Of a DNA stretch of 35,203 bases, positions 9,201 through 19,397 are shown piece after piece; positions within the stretch are counted from its first letter, which is position 1, and every line of letters starts with the position of its first letter. The stretch comes from Candidatus Brennerbacteria bacterium RIFOXYC1_FULL_41_11 (lineage in GTDB: Bacteria > Patescibacteriota > Minisyncoccia > UBA6257 > Brennerbacteraceae). The stretch lies in assembly GCA_001817215.1 (NCBI GenBank), contig MHHX01000010.1, positions 8,772-43,974 on the forward strand. The letters run 5' to 3'. The notes beneath the pieces are model-generated. The model made no database searches, was not told where the DNA came from, and was given only the letters and a program-made list of their open reading frames with translations. The position numbers and the translations under genes are program-made.

Positions 9201-9498
9201 AGGAAAAGCTCGTGGTGGCGGTCAGAGATTTGGTGAGATGGAGGTTTGGGCTCTTGAGGGTTATGGCGCGGCTCACACTCTGCAGGAGATTTTAACCATT
9301 AAATCGGACGACATTTTCGGTCGGGCCTCGACTTACGAATCACTGGTCAAGGGCGAGGTCATCAGAAAGCCGAATATTCCGGCGTCCTTCGCCGTCTTGG
9401 TGAGTGAGCTTAAGGGCATGGCTTTGAACGTTTTGATTCTTGGCGAAAAAACCCTGGCAGAAAGGCGGGCAGAGGAAGAGCGGTTTGATGAAAATTAA
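6286..9498 (+). CDS. rpoB: DNA-directed RNA polymerase subunit beta
   Basis: 1070 aa; RpoB motifs ([55 protein letters not shown]). Confidence 0.98.
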   Translation: [1070 protein letters not shown]

Positions 9499-9512
9499 TT
9501 GATGAACGGTAA

Positions 9513-12500
9513 ATGAGAATTCCTTTAAAACAAACACAGAAGATAGAGAAAAAATCAATTATCCAGCAGAGCTTGATGAACATTGTTGATTTTGAGGCTT
9601 TGAAATTATCGTTGGCTTCGAGCGACGAGATTTTATCATGGTCTTTCGGCGAAGTGATCAAGCCGGAGACCATTAACTATCGAACTCAGCGTCCGGAAAA
9701 AGACGGTTTGTTTTCCGAAAGGATTTTTGGACCGACAAAAGATTTTGAATGCTATTGCGGTAAATACAAAAAGATGAGATTCAAGGGAGTCGTTTGCGAT
9801 CGTTGCGGCGTTGAAGTGACCTTCGCCATTGTCAGGCGTGAAAGAATGGGTCATATTGAGTTGGCGACCCCCTGCGCGCACATTTGGTTTTTGCGTGGTA
9901 TCCCCTCCAGAATCGGCATGATTCTGGATATCTCCCTGCCTCAACTGGAGAAGGTTGTCTACTATACCGGTTACATCATCACTTCAGTTGACGAAGAATC
10001 GAAAAAGAAAGTTCTGCAAGAGCTTGAGACCGAGCTTTCCTCAAAAGTAAAATTATTGAAGAAAGGGGTCAAGGGCAAGGTCCTTGACGAGAACTTGAAG
10101 AAATTAGAATTTCAGTACAAGAAAACCAAGGAAGAGATTCTGTCTTTGAGAGTGAGTCGGATTTTGACCGAGCTGGAATATCAACAGCTGGCCATGAAGT
10201 TTGGCCATGTTTTTGAAGCCGAGACCGGTTCTGAGCCGATCAGAAAGATTTTACAAAATGTTGATTTGAAAAAGCTCTACAGATTTTTGGCGAAAGAGGC
10301 ACAGGATAAAAAAACACTTTCGCGGAAAAAGATTCTTCAGAGGATGCGACTGGTGAAGTCGATGGTTGAATCTGGCGTCAAGCCGGAATCAATGTTTTTG
10401 ATGGTTTTGCCGGTGATTCCGCCCGATCTTAGGCCGATGGTTCAGCTTGACGGTGGGCGTTATGCTTCTTCTGATCTTAACGATCTCTATCGCCGAATCA
10501 TCAACCGAAACAATCGATTAAAAAAATTGATTGACCTGGGTTCGCCGGAAGTGATCGTTAGGAATGAAAAGAGAATGTTGCAAGAAGCAGTCGATGCTTT
10601 GATTGATAATTCTTCAAGAAAAACTCAAGGCGGATTGCAAGCGGCGGTGGCTGCAAACAGAAGACCGTTGAGATCCCTGGCAGATATTTTGAAAGGGAAA
10701 CAAGGTCGGTTCAGGCAGAACCTTTTGGGTAAAAGAGTGGATTATTCCGGTCGGTCAGTTATTGTTGTCGGTCCGGAATTGAATCTTGATCAATGTGGCG
10801 TGCCGAAAAAGATGGCGCTTGAGATTTTTAAACCGATCGTTATTAACGGTTTGATTCAGAGAGAATTGGCGCACAACACCAAGGCAGCTTCAAGAATGAT
10901 TGAAGACTACGATCCTGTTATCTGGGAGATTCTTGAGGACGCCATCAAGGATAAGTATATGATTCTTAACAGGGCGCCGACCCTGCATCGTTTGTCGATT
11001 CAGGCGTTTAAGCCGGTGCTCATAGAAGGCTTGGCGATCCAGATCCCACCGATGGTCTGTCAGGCGTTTAACGCTGATTTTGACGGTGACGCCATGGCAA
11101 TTCACTTACCGCTATCGGAAGAGGCCCAGAAAGAAGCCGGAGAGATCATGCTTTCATCGAAGAATATTTTAAAACCCGCAACCGGAGATCCGATTGCCGA
11201 ACCGTCAAAAGATATGACTTTTGGTATCTATTGGCTAACCAGTCTTGAGGATGAATCTCTGCCGGCAAAAAGGATTTTCTCTTCCATAGAAGAAGCTTTA
11301 TACGCCGAGGCGGTCAAGGTCGTCGGCCTGAGAGAGAAGATCAATGTCATGATAGACAATTCTTTGCCGAAGTTTAAAGACGTTGAGGGCAAATTTCTTG
11401 AAACAACTGTTGGTCGTATCATTTTCAATCAGTCTCTGGGAGATGGAGTTGGATTTATAAATGATAAATTGGATAAAAAGAAGGTTCAGAAATCAATTCA
11501 GAGTTTTATCAGGGCAGAGGGAATCGAGAAGACGAGTTTGTTCTTGGATAAATTGAGAGTGCTCGGTTTCACTTACGCCACCCTTTCTCGTCTTTCTTGG
11601 GGTATGGATGATCTGATCATTCCGAAAGAAAGGGATTACCTTGTTAAAGAGGCGAAAAAACAGGTTGATCAGATAAACGATCAGTTTATTCAGGGCTTTA
11701 TCTCAGCTAAAGAAAAATCAGTTAAAGTTATCCAGCTTTGGACCGCAACAATCAATGAATTAAAGGGTTATATTTCAAAGGTCTTACCGCAGCACGGCTC
11801 GGTTTTAAGCTTGATCAGATCAAAGGCTCAGGGTAATGAAGACCAAGTCCAGCAGCTTATGATCATGAAGGGCTTGGTGACTAGTCCGACTGGCCAGATT
11901 TATGAGGTTCCGGTTGAGGGGTGTTATAAAGAAGGCTTGAATCCGCTTGATTATTTTGTTTCTATTCACGGTTCGCGAAAGGGTCTTGTCGACACGGCTT
12001 TAAGAACGGCAGACGCTGGTTACCTGACTCGTAGGTTGGTTGATGTTGCTCAAGACATGGTGGTTAGAGAAGTTGACTGCGGTGACGTTGTCGGGAGATT
12101 GATTTCAAAGACAAGGCTTGAAAGAGCTCTTGGCTCAGCTTTCCAAGATTTTTCAAAAGTGATTTTTGGTCGGGTTCTCGTTGAAGATGTGAAGGTGGGG
12201 AAAAAGATTATTGCCCGGAAAGGCGAAGAGATTGACTGGCAAAAAGCCAAGGAAATTGTCGAGTCTGGTGCCGAGAGTGTTAGGGTGCGTTCTCCGCTTT
12301 ACTGCCGGACCAGGTTCGGTCTTTGCCAGCAGTGTATTGGTTATGATCTTGGTAAGAATCACTTGGCTGATATCGGTGATGCTGTCGGTGTGGTTGCGGC
12401 CCAGTCCATTGGCGAGCCGGGCACGCAGCTGACTTTGAGAACTTTTCACACCGGTGGCACGGCTTTGGCTTCTGATATTACCCAGGGTTTGCCAAGGGTT

Positions 12501-13241
12501 GAAGAAATCTTTGAGCTCCATTCCCCAAAAGGTAAGGCTGCTTTGACAAAAAGAGATGGTGCCGTTCATGAAATTGTTTCTTTGGGCGCAGATCGGGTTG
12601 TCAAGATTAAGCATCTTGAAAAAACCAAGACGAAAAGAACCCGGAAGGAATTTGATGAATACACTGTGTCTGCTGGTCTCAGTATTTTTGTTAAAACTGG
12701 AGATCAGGTGAAGAAAGGTCAGCCACTATCAGAAGGAAGCTTTGATATAAAAGAGGTTTTGGCTGCTTTGGGCAAGAGAGCAGCTGAAGAATATATTATA
12801 AAAGAGATCAAGAAGATTTATGTTTCTCAGGGCGCTGATATTGACGATCGTTGGCTTGAAGTGATAGCTAAATTGATGTTTTCTCGAGTTCAGATTAAAA
12901 ATCCAGGCGATTCAAACTTCTTGCCCGGCGAGGTCATCGATAAATCAAGATTCCTTTTGACTAATGATGAGCTCAAAAAATCAAAGAAGAAAGTTGCCAA
13001 GGCGTATCAGCTTGTGATGGGTATCTCCAAGGTGGCTCTTGGCGCAGAAGGATTTTTGTCAGCCGCTTCTTTCCAACATACAGCCAGGGTCTTGATTGAT
13101 GCTTCTTTGGGGGGCAGGGTTGATCACCTCCGCGGCCTTAAAGAGAACGTGATTATTGGCAAGATGATTCCTTGTGGCACTGGTTTTCGATCTCAGGATC
13201 GGACTGACGCAAAAAATATCAGGATAAGAAAAGATAAATAA
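9513..13241 (+). CDS. rpoC: DNA-directed RNA polymerase subunit beta'
   Basis: 1242 aa; zinc motif [44 protein letters not shown]; start may instead be Met at 9576. Confidence 0.98.
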   Translation: MRIPLKQTQKIEKKSIIQQSLMNIVDFEALKLSLASSDEILSWSFGEVIKPETINYRTQRPEKDGLFSERIFGPTKDFECYCGKYKKMRFKGVVCDRCGVEVTFAIVRRERMGHIELATPCAHIWFLRGIPSRIGMILDISLPQLEKVVYYTGYIITSVDEESKKKVLQELETELSSKVKLLKKGVKGKVLDENLKKLEFQYKKTKEEILSLRVSRILTELEYQQLAMKFGHVFEAETGSEPIRKILQNVDLKKLYRFLAKEAQDKKTLSRKKILQRMRLVKSMVESGVKPESMFLMVLPVIPPDLRPMVQLDGGRYASSDLNDLYRRIINRNNRLKKLIDLGSPEVIVRNEKRMLQEAVDALIDNSSRKTQGGLQAAVAANRRPLRSLADILKGKQGRFRQNLLGKRVDYSGRSVIVVGPELNLDQCGVPKKMALEIFKPIVINGLIQRELAHNTKAASRMIEDYDPVIWEILEDAIKDKYMILNRAPTLHRLSIQAFKPVLIEGLAIQIPPMVCQAFNADFDGDAMAIHLPLSEEAQKEAGEIMLSSKNILKPATGDPIAEPSKDMTFGIYWLTSLEDESLPAKRIFSSIEEALYAEAVKVVGLREKINVMIDNSLPKFKDVEGKFLETTVGRIIFNQSLGDGVGFINDKLDKKKVQKSIQSFIRAEGIEKTSLFLDKLRVLGFTYATLSRLSWGMDDLIIPKERDYLVKEAKKQVDQINDQFIQGFISAKEKSVKVIQLWTATINELKGYISKVLPQHGSVLSLIRSKAQGNEDQVQQLMIMKGLVTSPTGQIYEVPVEGCYKEGLNPLDYFVSIHGSRKGLVDTALRTADAGYLTRRLVDVAQDMVVREVDCGDVVGRLISKTRLERALGSAFQDFSKVIFGRVLVEDVKVGKKIIARKGEEIDWQKAKEIVESGAESVRVRSPLYCRTRFGLCQQCIGYDLGKNHLADIGDAVGVVAAQSIGEPGTQLTLRTFHTGGTALASDITQGLPRVEEIFELHSPKGKAALTKRDGAVHEIVSLGADRVVKIKHLEKTKTKRTRKEFDEYTVSAGLSIFVKTGDQVKKGQPLSEGSFDIKEVLAALGKRAAEEYIIKEIKKIYVSQGADIDDRWLEVIAKLMFSRVQIKNPGDSNFLPGEVIDKSRFLLTNDELKKSKKKVAKAYQLVMGISKVALGAEGFLSAASFQHTARVLIDASLGGRVDHLRGLKENVIIGKMIPCGTGFRSQDRTDAKNIRIRKDK

Positions 13242-13259
13242 CGCGCCCTTCCGACTTTC

Positions 13260-13300
13260 AACAGCCCAGATGTTTAATGAGTACATGTGGGCTGTTTTTT
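13260..13300 (+). terminator. Intrinsic terminator after rpoC
   Basis: aacagcccagatgt...acatgtgggctgtttttttt. Confidence 0.85.
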
Positions 13301-13362
13301 TTCTTCGTTTTCACAGTATTTTAAGCAAAAGATTTTATTTTAAAAAGTAAGAGAAAGATTTG

Positions 13363-13389
13363 TATTTTAGCTTAATCAAAGCTAAAATA
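13363..13389. promoter_or_regulatory. Palindrome upstream of ftsK, candidate operator
   Basis: TATTTTAGCTT-aatca-AAGCTAAAATA, followed by -10-like TATAAA near 13405. Confidence 0.45.
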
Positions 13390-13414
13390 GTGGTGCTATT
13401 TGGTATAAATAGTT

Positions 13415-15604
13415 ATGGCAAAAAAGAAAAAATCTCAGAAATCAACAAGATCACGGTTTAGTTTTATAAAATTCCCAAGTTTCTCTTTTGATTTTGATCC
13501 AGAAGTCAAAAGGATCGTCTTAGCGATTTTTTTTGTTTTTCTCGGATGTTTATCATTATTGTCTTTTTTTGAGCTTTCCGGCCCGATCGGCATGTTGCTT
13601 CGGGTGTTGCTTGAAGATTTTTTCGGTATTGGCAAATGGCTGGTGCCTTTTGTTTGTTTTGGCCTGGCAATCTTTTTGTTTAACAAGAATGAAGAAGAGG
13701 AATACTATTTTGGCACCGGGCTTGGAATCTTTTTAATTTTATTGTCTTTGTTAGGGTTGGGAGATCTGTTTGAATCTGGGTTGACCGGAAAATTTGGCTG
13801 GATTTTGGGGTCGCTTGAAAATATAATTGGTTTTTTCCCGAGCCTCATAGCTTTTATTTTGCTATTTTTGGTCGGCCTGGTAGTTGATTTTTGGCAGATT
13901 TTTAAATCTTACCTTAAAAATCGTAAAGAAAAATTCGCTTTGACGAAGCCTGAAAAAAAGGGTCTTCTTAAAATAAGAATGCCGGAGGGCAAGGTGGAAC
14001 GGCTTCTTCCGAACGAGGAGGTTGAGCAGATACTAGATGAAGAACGTCCGGTTATTGCTTCTTTCTTGAAGTCAAAGAAATTCAAAAAAGCCTTTGTCGA
14101 TGCTTCTGGCTGGGAGTTTCCGCCACTGGATCTTCTTGAAGTAGACGGAGCCAAGCCGACTGTCGGTGACATTAGGATTAATTCGCAGGTTATTCAGAGA
14201 ACGCTTGAGGATTTCGGCATTCCGGTTGAGATGGGGGAGGTAAATATCGGTCCGACAGTTACGCAATACACATTAAAACCGGCCCAGGGAGTCAAGCTTT
14301 CAAGGATTGTCGCCTTGCAGAATGATTTGGCGTTGGCTTTGGCCGCCCATCCATTAAGAATCGAGGCGCCGATTCCGGGGAAATCTTTGGTCGGCATCGA
14401 GGTTCCGAATAAAACCCCAAGCCTTGTGCGGTTGAGATCTTTGCTTGAATCTCCTGCATATAATGAATCCCCTGCGGCGTTGCTTTTTCCTCTTGGTCGT
14501 GATGTTATGGGAAACGCGGTGATGGCGGATATTTCCAAGCTTCCGCATCTTTTAGTCGCCGGTGCAACTGGCACGGGAAAATCAATTTTCATTCATAGCG
14601 TCATCACTTCATTGATTTACAGGAATTCACCACAGAATCTGAGATTCATTCTTATCGATCCGAAACGAGTTGAACTTTCAGCCTACGAAAACATTCCCTA
14701 TCTTCTTTGTCCGGTGATACTTGAGGGCAAGAAAGCGATCATGGCTTTGAAATGGGCAACACAGGAAATGGAAAGACGATACGATCTGCTTTTGTCAGAA
14801 CACTCAAGAGACATTCATTCGTATAACCAAAAGATCGGCAGTTCTAAAGAAAAAACCCTTCCTTACATTGTGATTTTTATTGACGAATTAGCAGACTTGA
14901 TGTCTGTTTACGGAAAGGACCTTGAAGCAGTGATTGTCAGGTTGTCTCAGATGGCCCGAGCGACTGGGATTCACTTGATTGTTTCGACTCAGAGACCGTC
15001 TGTTGAAGTGATTACTGGTTTGATCAAGGCGAACATCACCGCCAGAACAGCTTTCCAGGTGGCATCGCAGGTTGATTCAAGAACAATTCTTGATACTGCG
15101 GGTGCGGAAAAGCTTTTGGGACGTGGCGACAGTTTATTTGTTTCTGCCGAGACTTCAAAACCGAAAAGAATTCAGGGTCCAATGATCTCAGAGAAAGAAT
15201 CTGAAAAAGTAGTTGAATTTTTGAAAAATAAAGGAAAGGAGATCCTCGGTGAAGATTATGGTTACGATTCAGACCTTTCGGAAATGTTGATCCATGAAGC
15301 TCAAGATCAAGAAGAGACATTGTTTGATGTTGGCGATGACGAGCTTTATCAAGAGGCTTACGAAGTGGTTGTCAAAGTGGGAAAAGCTTCAGCTTCCTTA
15401 TTGCAAAGATATCTGAAAGTTGGTTATGCCAGGGCGGCAAGGCTACTGGATATTCTGGAAGCACGTAGTGTAATTGGCCCTTCCCAGGGAGCAAAGCCAA
15501 GGGAAGTATATTCTATTGAAGGAAGCGCCTTCATTGATCAGGCACAAGACAAAATAACCATAGAGGCGAATCGGGCCGTGGACGAATTAGACGAAGAAAA
15601 ATAA
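13415..15604 (+). CDS. ftsK: DNA translocase FtsK/SpoIIIE
   Basis: 729 aa; N-terminal TMs, Walker A AGATGTGKS, RFILIDPKRVELSAYENIPYLL, C-terminal gamma winged helix. Confidence 0.96.
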   Translation: MAKKKKSQKSTRSRFSFIKFPSFSFDFDPEVKRIVLAIFFVFLGCLSLLSFFELSGPIGMLLRVLLEDFFGIGKWLVPFVCFGLAIFLFNKNEEEEYYFGTGLGIFLILLSLLGLGDLFESGLTGKFGWILGSLENIIGFFPSLIAFILLFLVGLVVDFWQIFKSYLKNRKEKFALTKPEKKGLLKIRMPEGKVERLLPNEEVEQILDEERPVIASFLKSKKFKKAFVDASGWEFPPLDLLEVDGAKPTVGDIRINSQVIQRTLEDFGIPVEMGEVNIGPTVTQYTLKPAQGVKLSRIVALQNDLALALAAHPLRIEAPIPGKSLVGIEVPNKTPSLVRLRSLLESPAYNESPAALLFPLGRDVMGNAVMADISKLPHLLVAGATGTGKSIFIHSVITSLIYRNSPQNLRFILIDPKRVELSAYENIPYLLCPVILEGKKAIMALKWATQEMERRYDLLLSEHSRDIHSYNQKIGSSKEKTLPYIVIFIDELADLMSVYGKDLEAVIVRLSQMARATGIHLIVSTQRPSVEVITGLIKANITARTAFQVASQVDSRTILDTAGAEKLLGRGDSLFVSAETSKPKRIQGPMISEKESEKVVEFLKNKGKEILGEDYGYDSDLSEMLIHEAQDQEETLFDVGDDELYQEAYEVVVKVGKASASLLQRYLKVGYARAARLLDILEARSVIGPSQGAKPREVYSIEGSAFIDQAQDKITIEANRAVDELDEEK

Positions 15605-15606
15605 CA

Positions 15607-16236
15607 ATGAACCCTGAAGAGCTGAAAAATCTCGGTCAGTTTTTATCAGATTCTAGAGAGGCTTCGGGACTGTCTTTACAGAAATTTTCACAGGTTTCGG
15701 GAATTTCTGAAGATATTCTTGATCAAATAGAATCGGGGGATTTTAAAAAAATCGGTTCCGCACCGTATTTAAAAGGTATTTTAAAAAAATACGAACGCTT
15801 TGCCGGTGTCGGATATAAAGAAGTTTTTGGTTTTGTTAGCCAGTTTAAAACTTCCGGGAAACATGATGCCTTGCCTCAAAACAGGTTTTCTTCAAAGTCT
15901 GTTCTCAAGCTCCCCGAGTTCAATCCCGTAGTTTTTCTCTTGGCGATATTGTTTTTTTTCCTTGCCTTTCAATTTGTTGTTCTGGTTTTGCCACCAAAGA
16001 TTGTCTTGGGGGAGATGCCAACGGCAACAAGTGAAAAGAACGTGAAGGTTTTTGGAACGGTTTCCGGAAAAGTAAAGGATTTTTTTGTTAATAGTGAGAA
16101 AACAGAGCTTTTGAAAAATTCTTTTTCCAAAGATATTTTTTTGAATCAAGAGATCAATATTATTGAATTTAAGGCTATCAATTTTTTCGGTAAAGAAGTG
16201 GTGGTAAGAAGGATGGTGATTTTGAAGAGTGAGTAA
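15607..16236 (+). CDS. HTH domain plus TM protein, RodZ-like
   Basis: LGQFLSDSREASGLSLQKFSQVSGISEDILDQIESGDF HTH_25-like; TM FLLAILFFFLAFQFVVLVL. Confidence 0.75.
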   Translation: MNPEELKNLGQFLSDSREASGLSLQKFSQVSGISEDILDQIESGDFKKIGSAPYLKGILKKYERFAGVGYKEVFGFVSQFKTSGKHDALPQNRFSSKSVLKLPEFNPVVFLLAILFFFLAFQFVVLVLPPKIVLGEMPTATSEKNVKVFGTVSGKVKDFFVNSEKTELLKNSFSKDIFLNQEINIIEFKAINFFGKEVVVRRMVILKSE

Positions 16237-16389
16237 ACGCATTGTAAAAAATTCTTACTTTGGTTCATAAAATTTTTGTGTCTACCTGAGTTTTTTTGAT
16301 CGCTCGAAGATCTTAATCTCGTTTTTAAAATTCTCAAAAGCAACATATTTACGTGCCGGGAGGACGTGGCCGAAAGAGGAAATCAGGTA

Positions 16390-16543
16390 ATAGAAATCTC
16401 GGCTTATTTAGCCGAGATTTTCCATTCCCCCTTTTTCAGACAGACAGTTGGGCGGTGCGGGTAAGCGTTGCGACTGGTTCAGCCCAAACCGCGAGCATCC
16501 GGGCGCCCTGAGCCCGGCCGCGACGGCACCAACGGATCTGTAT
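16390..16543 (-). ncRNA. Unidentified structured ncRNA with own promoter and terminator hairpin
   Basis: Minus-strand promoter TTGAAA-17-TATAAT; GC-rich body with CCGGGC..GCCCGG hairpin and pairing ends; terminal hairpin AAATCTCGGCT..AGCCGAGATTT. Confidence 0.55.
16395..16421. terminator. Terminator-like hairpin
   Basis: aaatctcggct-tattt-agccgagattt, perfect 11-bp stem. Confidence 0.65.
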
Positions 16544-16548
16544 CTATA

Positions 16549-16577
16549 TTATACCATGTTTTAGTCTAATTTTCAAG
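16549..16577 (-). promoter_or_regulatory. Promoter for the ncRNA
   Basis: Minus strand TTGAAA (16577-16572), 17-bp spacer, TATAAT (16554-16549). Confidence 0.65.
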
Positions 16578-16598
16578 GTGGGCTTAGAATAGAAAAAC

Positions 16599-16616
16599 GG
16601 GGCAAAGATGCCCCGA
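16599..16616 (-). terminator. Intrinsic terminator for the 16620..16832 gene
   Basis: Minus strand CGGGGC-atcttt-GCCCCG followed by TTTTTC. Confidence 0.75.
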
Positions 16617-16619
16617 GTT

Positions 16620-16832
16620 TCATGTTTTTCTGCCCGGCGGCAGAAGCTGTGGAAATGCCGTCAGGATTGCGCCGAAACAAAGGCTGAACAACAATGAGAC
16701 AAAGAAGAGAATCAGACCGATGAACGATAATTCTCCGCTTTGTTTCGCGTAGCCAATGCTGCCGACAACGATGCTGGCAATGAATCCAAGTGCCAGCAAG
16801 CAAGTGACGGCATAGAGGGAAACCCGTTTCAT
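16620..16832 (-). CDS. Small two-TM membrane protein, hypothetical
   Basis: MKRVSLYAVTCLLALGFIASIVVGSIGYAKQSGELSFIGLILFFVSLLFSLCF; RBS aaaggag; start moved to ATG. Confidence 0.65.
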   Translation of the reverse strand: MKRVSLYAVTCLLALGFIASIVVGSIGYAKQSGELSFIGLILFFVSLLFSLCFGAILTAFPQLLPPGRKT

Positions 16833-16897
16833 GATCAACTCCTTTCTGTAGGCTGGAATTTTAACATGGATTTTTATGGTTTTAAAGTTTGCTATAA

Positions 16898-16921
16898 TGA
16901 TTAGTCATTAACCACTAATCA
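16898..16921 (+). promoter_or_regulatory. Palindrome next to the recA -10 element, candidate operator
   Basis: TATAAT (16893-16898) followed by TGATTAGT-N8-ACTAATCA. Confidence 0.5.
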
Positions 16922-16930
16922 AATAAATTT

Positions 16931-17992
16931 ATGCCAAAAGCAAAAAGCGCGAAACCGTTGTCAGAACAAAAAGATACCAAGTCAAAGGCCCTAGACGAAC
17001 TGATCAAGGACATCCAGTCACGCTATGGCGACGGTGCGATTATGAAGCTGGGAGAGGTTGGCAGGGTTGATGTTGATGCCATTCCGACCGGCTCTGTGTC
17101 ACTAGACATTGCCTTGGGTGTCGGTGGCGTGCCACAAGGAAGAATCATTGAGGTTTTCGGTCCTGAATCGTCAGGAAAAACAACTCTTGCCCTGCATATT
17201 GTTTCTCAGGCTCAGAAACGAGGCGGCAAAGCCGCTTTTGTTGATGCCGAGCACGCGCTTGACCCTGAATATGCGAAGAAAATCGGGGTTAAGATCAACG
17301 ACCTTCTGATCTCTCAACCGGACACGGGCGAACAAGCATTGGAAATTGTTGAGTCTTTAGTTAAGACTGGTGCCCTTGAGGTTGTTGTTGTTGACTCCGT
17401 GGCGGCGTTAACGCCGCAAGCGGAGATTGAAGGCGATATGGGAGCGCAGTTTATTGGCCTGCAAGCGAGATTGATGTCTCATGCTTTAAGAAAGTTGACA
17501 GCGATTGTCGCCAAGACAAAGACCACAATCGTTTTTATCAATCAAATCAGGATGCAGATTGGTACTTACGGTAATCCGGAAACAACTCCCGGCGGCAAGG
17601 CCTTGAAGTTCTATTCGTCGGTTAGGATTGAGGTTAGGCGTTCCGCTCAATTGAAAAAAGGCGATGAGATTGTCGGCAACAAGGTGAAAGCCAAGGTGGT
17701 TAAGAACAAGGTTGCGCCACCTTTTAAAACCGCAGAGTTCGACATTATGTATAACGAAGGTATTTCTTATGAAGCAGATTTGATTAATACGGGCGTGAAG
17801 TTTGGTATTTTGAGTCGCGCTGGCGCAAGCTATTCTTTTGATGGTCAGAAACTTGGAGTTGGCATTGAAGCTTCGAAGGCTTATCTTCGGGAGAACCCGA
17901 ATGTTGCTAAAGTTATCGTAAAAAAACTGATGGAGCCAGGGGCTCGGGCTCGTCAAGTTGAAGCAGAAACCGATCTGGCCGACGAGGCGTAA
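16931..17992 (+). CDS. recA: Recombinase RecA
   Basis: 353 aa; [39 protein letters not shown]. Confidence 0.98.
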   Translation: MPKAKSAKPLSEQKDTKSKALDELIKDIQSRYGDGAIMKLGEVGRVDVDAIPTGSVSLDIALGVGGVPQGRIIEVFGPESSGKTTLALHIVSQAQKRGGKAAFVDAEHALDPEYAKKIGVKINDLLISQPDTGEQALEIVESLVKTGALEVVVVDSVAALTPQAEIEGDMGAQFIGLQARLMSHALRKLTAIVAKTKTTIVFINQIRMQIGTYGNPETTPGGKALKFYSSVRIEVRRSAQLKKGDEIVGNKVKAKVVKNKVAPPFKTAEFDIMYNEGISYEADLINTGVKFGILSRAGASYSFDGQKLGVGIEASKAYLRENPNVAKVIVKKLMEPGARARQVEAETDLADEA

Positions 17993-18045
17993 AATCTGTA
18001 CTATCTGTTGTAAAATAGCAGTTTTCATGCTAAAATTCGCAGATT

Positions 18046-18498
18046 ATGGAAGAAAAGAAACTTTACGAAATTTGTTTTTGGCTCAAAGACAAAGGTGACG
18101 ATACCTTGCCCAAAGAAGACCTACAGAAAATTACTCAGGCAATAATCAATGCTGGCGGTTCTGTTATTTCAGAAAAATCTTTGGAAAAACGCAATCTTGC
18201 TTATCCCATAAAAAAGCAGAAGGTTGGCTTTTGGGGTGAAATCCAGTTTTCCGGAGAGCCTTCGATCTTGGAAGCTATCAGAAAGGTTCTTCAGTATGAC
18301 AACGAGATTTTGAGAAAAATGGTTTTTGAGGTGAAAAAGTCAAAGAAAATAAAGAAAGCGCGGATAGCTGTCGGAGCGAGAGCTTCCAGGAAATCAGAAC
18401 CAACAACGCTCGAACCATCAAAGAAGGGAGAAAAACCCCAGGTCTCTGAAGAGGCCTTAGATACTAAATTAAAAGAAATTTTAGGCGATGAATCTTAA
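18046..18498 (+). CDS. rpsF: 30S ribosomal protein S6
   Basis: S6 fold sequence, followed by ssb and rpsR in the classic order. Confidence 0.93.
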   Translation: MEEKKLYEICFWLKDKGDDTLPKEDLQKITQAIINAGGSVISEKSLEKRNLAYPIKKQKVGFWGEIQFSGEPSILEAIRKVLQYDNEILRKMVFEVKKSKKIKKARIAVGARASRKSEPTTLEPSKKGEKPQVSEEALDTKLKEILGDES

Positions 18499-18946
18499 TA
18501 AAGTTTTTTTGATCGGCAGAGTGGTAAAAGATATTGAACTGAGAGTGACGCCACAAGGGCAATCAGTGGCAAGTTTTCCTCTGGCGACAAACAGGGTTTG
18601 GAATGACAAAATGGGTCAGAAGCAGGAAGAAACTGAGTTTCATAATGTTGTTGTTTGGGGCAGACAAGCAGAAACCTGTAAACAATACGTTCAAAAAGGA
18701 AAACTTTTAATGATTGAGGGCAGGATCAAAACACGGTCTTGGGATGCACCAACCGGCGAAAGAAAGTATCGGACTGAAGTTATTGCTGATCGAGTTCAGT
18801 TCGGGCCGAAATCTGGCGACCAGGAACAGTTTTCGAGACCACAAGGAAAATCTGATTATTCACAGGACGCGCCGTTGCAAGAAGATGTGCCGATTTTGGA
18901 TATTGCTGATGAAACCGTTCCGACAGGAGAAGACCTGCCTTTTTAG
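18488..18946 (+). CDS. ssb: Single-stranded DNA-binding protein
   Basis: MNLNKVFLIGRVVKDIELRVTPQGQSVASFPLATNRVW; EFHNVVVWGRQAE. Confidence 0.97.
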   Translation: MNLNKVFLIGRVVKDIELRVTPQGQSVASFPLATNRVWNDKMGQKQEETEFHNVVVWGRQAETCKQYVQKGKLLMIEGRIKTRSWDAPTGERKYRTEVIADRVQFGPKSGDQEQFSRPQGKSDYSQDAPLQEDVPILDIADETVPTGEDLPF

Positions 18947-18973
18947 ATTTATTTTTTAATGATTAGCAACTAG

Positions 18974-19183
18974 ATGATCAAAAACTATAACAAGCAGTGC
19001 CATTTTTGTGGAAAACCAGATCCAAACTGGAAAGACGCTGAGACCTTGCGTAAATTTTTGGCAGTATCAATGAAAATCAAAACCAGATCCAAAACTGGTC
19101 TTTGTTCGAAACACCAGAGAGATCTGGCTCAAGCAGTGAAAAGAGCCAAACAAATGGCCCTGATCCCGTATTTATCATATTGA
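18974..19183 (+). CDS. rpsR: 30S ribosomal protein S18
   Basis: RKFLAVSMKIKTRSKTGLCSKHQRDLAQAVKRAKQMALIPY; position after ssb. Confidence 0.93.
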   Translation: MIKNYNKQCHFCGKPDPNWKDAETLRKFLAVSMKIKTRSKTGLCSKHQRDLAQAVKRAKQMALIPYLSY

Positions 19184-19231
19184 AGTTCTGTTTGGCAAGA
19201 AATACAAACATTTTATTGGAACGCGAAAAGG

Positions 19232-19263
19232 AATCAAAAAGAGCCGTACGGCTCTTTTTGATT
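19232..19263 (+). terminator. Perfect palindrome terminator
   Basis: aatcaaaaagagccgtacggctctttttgatt. Confidence 0.8.
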
Positions 19264-19351
19264 TAGATCTTCAATATTTTTTTACTTGGATTGGTCACAA
19301 TCCATCTTGTGCTTGACATAGATGAGCTTGGATGTAAGGTATTTATAACAT

Positions 19352-19380
19352 AAAAACAGCTACTCCAAAAGCTGTTTTTT
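19352..19380. terminator. Terminator-like hairpin
   Basis: aaaaacagctactccaaaagctgttttttg. Confidence 0.6.
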
Positions 19381-19397
19381 GAACTGTGTTTTTGTTT

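Noticed and set aside
16352-16390. tRNA-Ser-like string gggaggacgtggccgaaag
   Set aside because: No anticodon or T arm follows and no cloverleaf can be formed.
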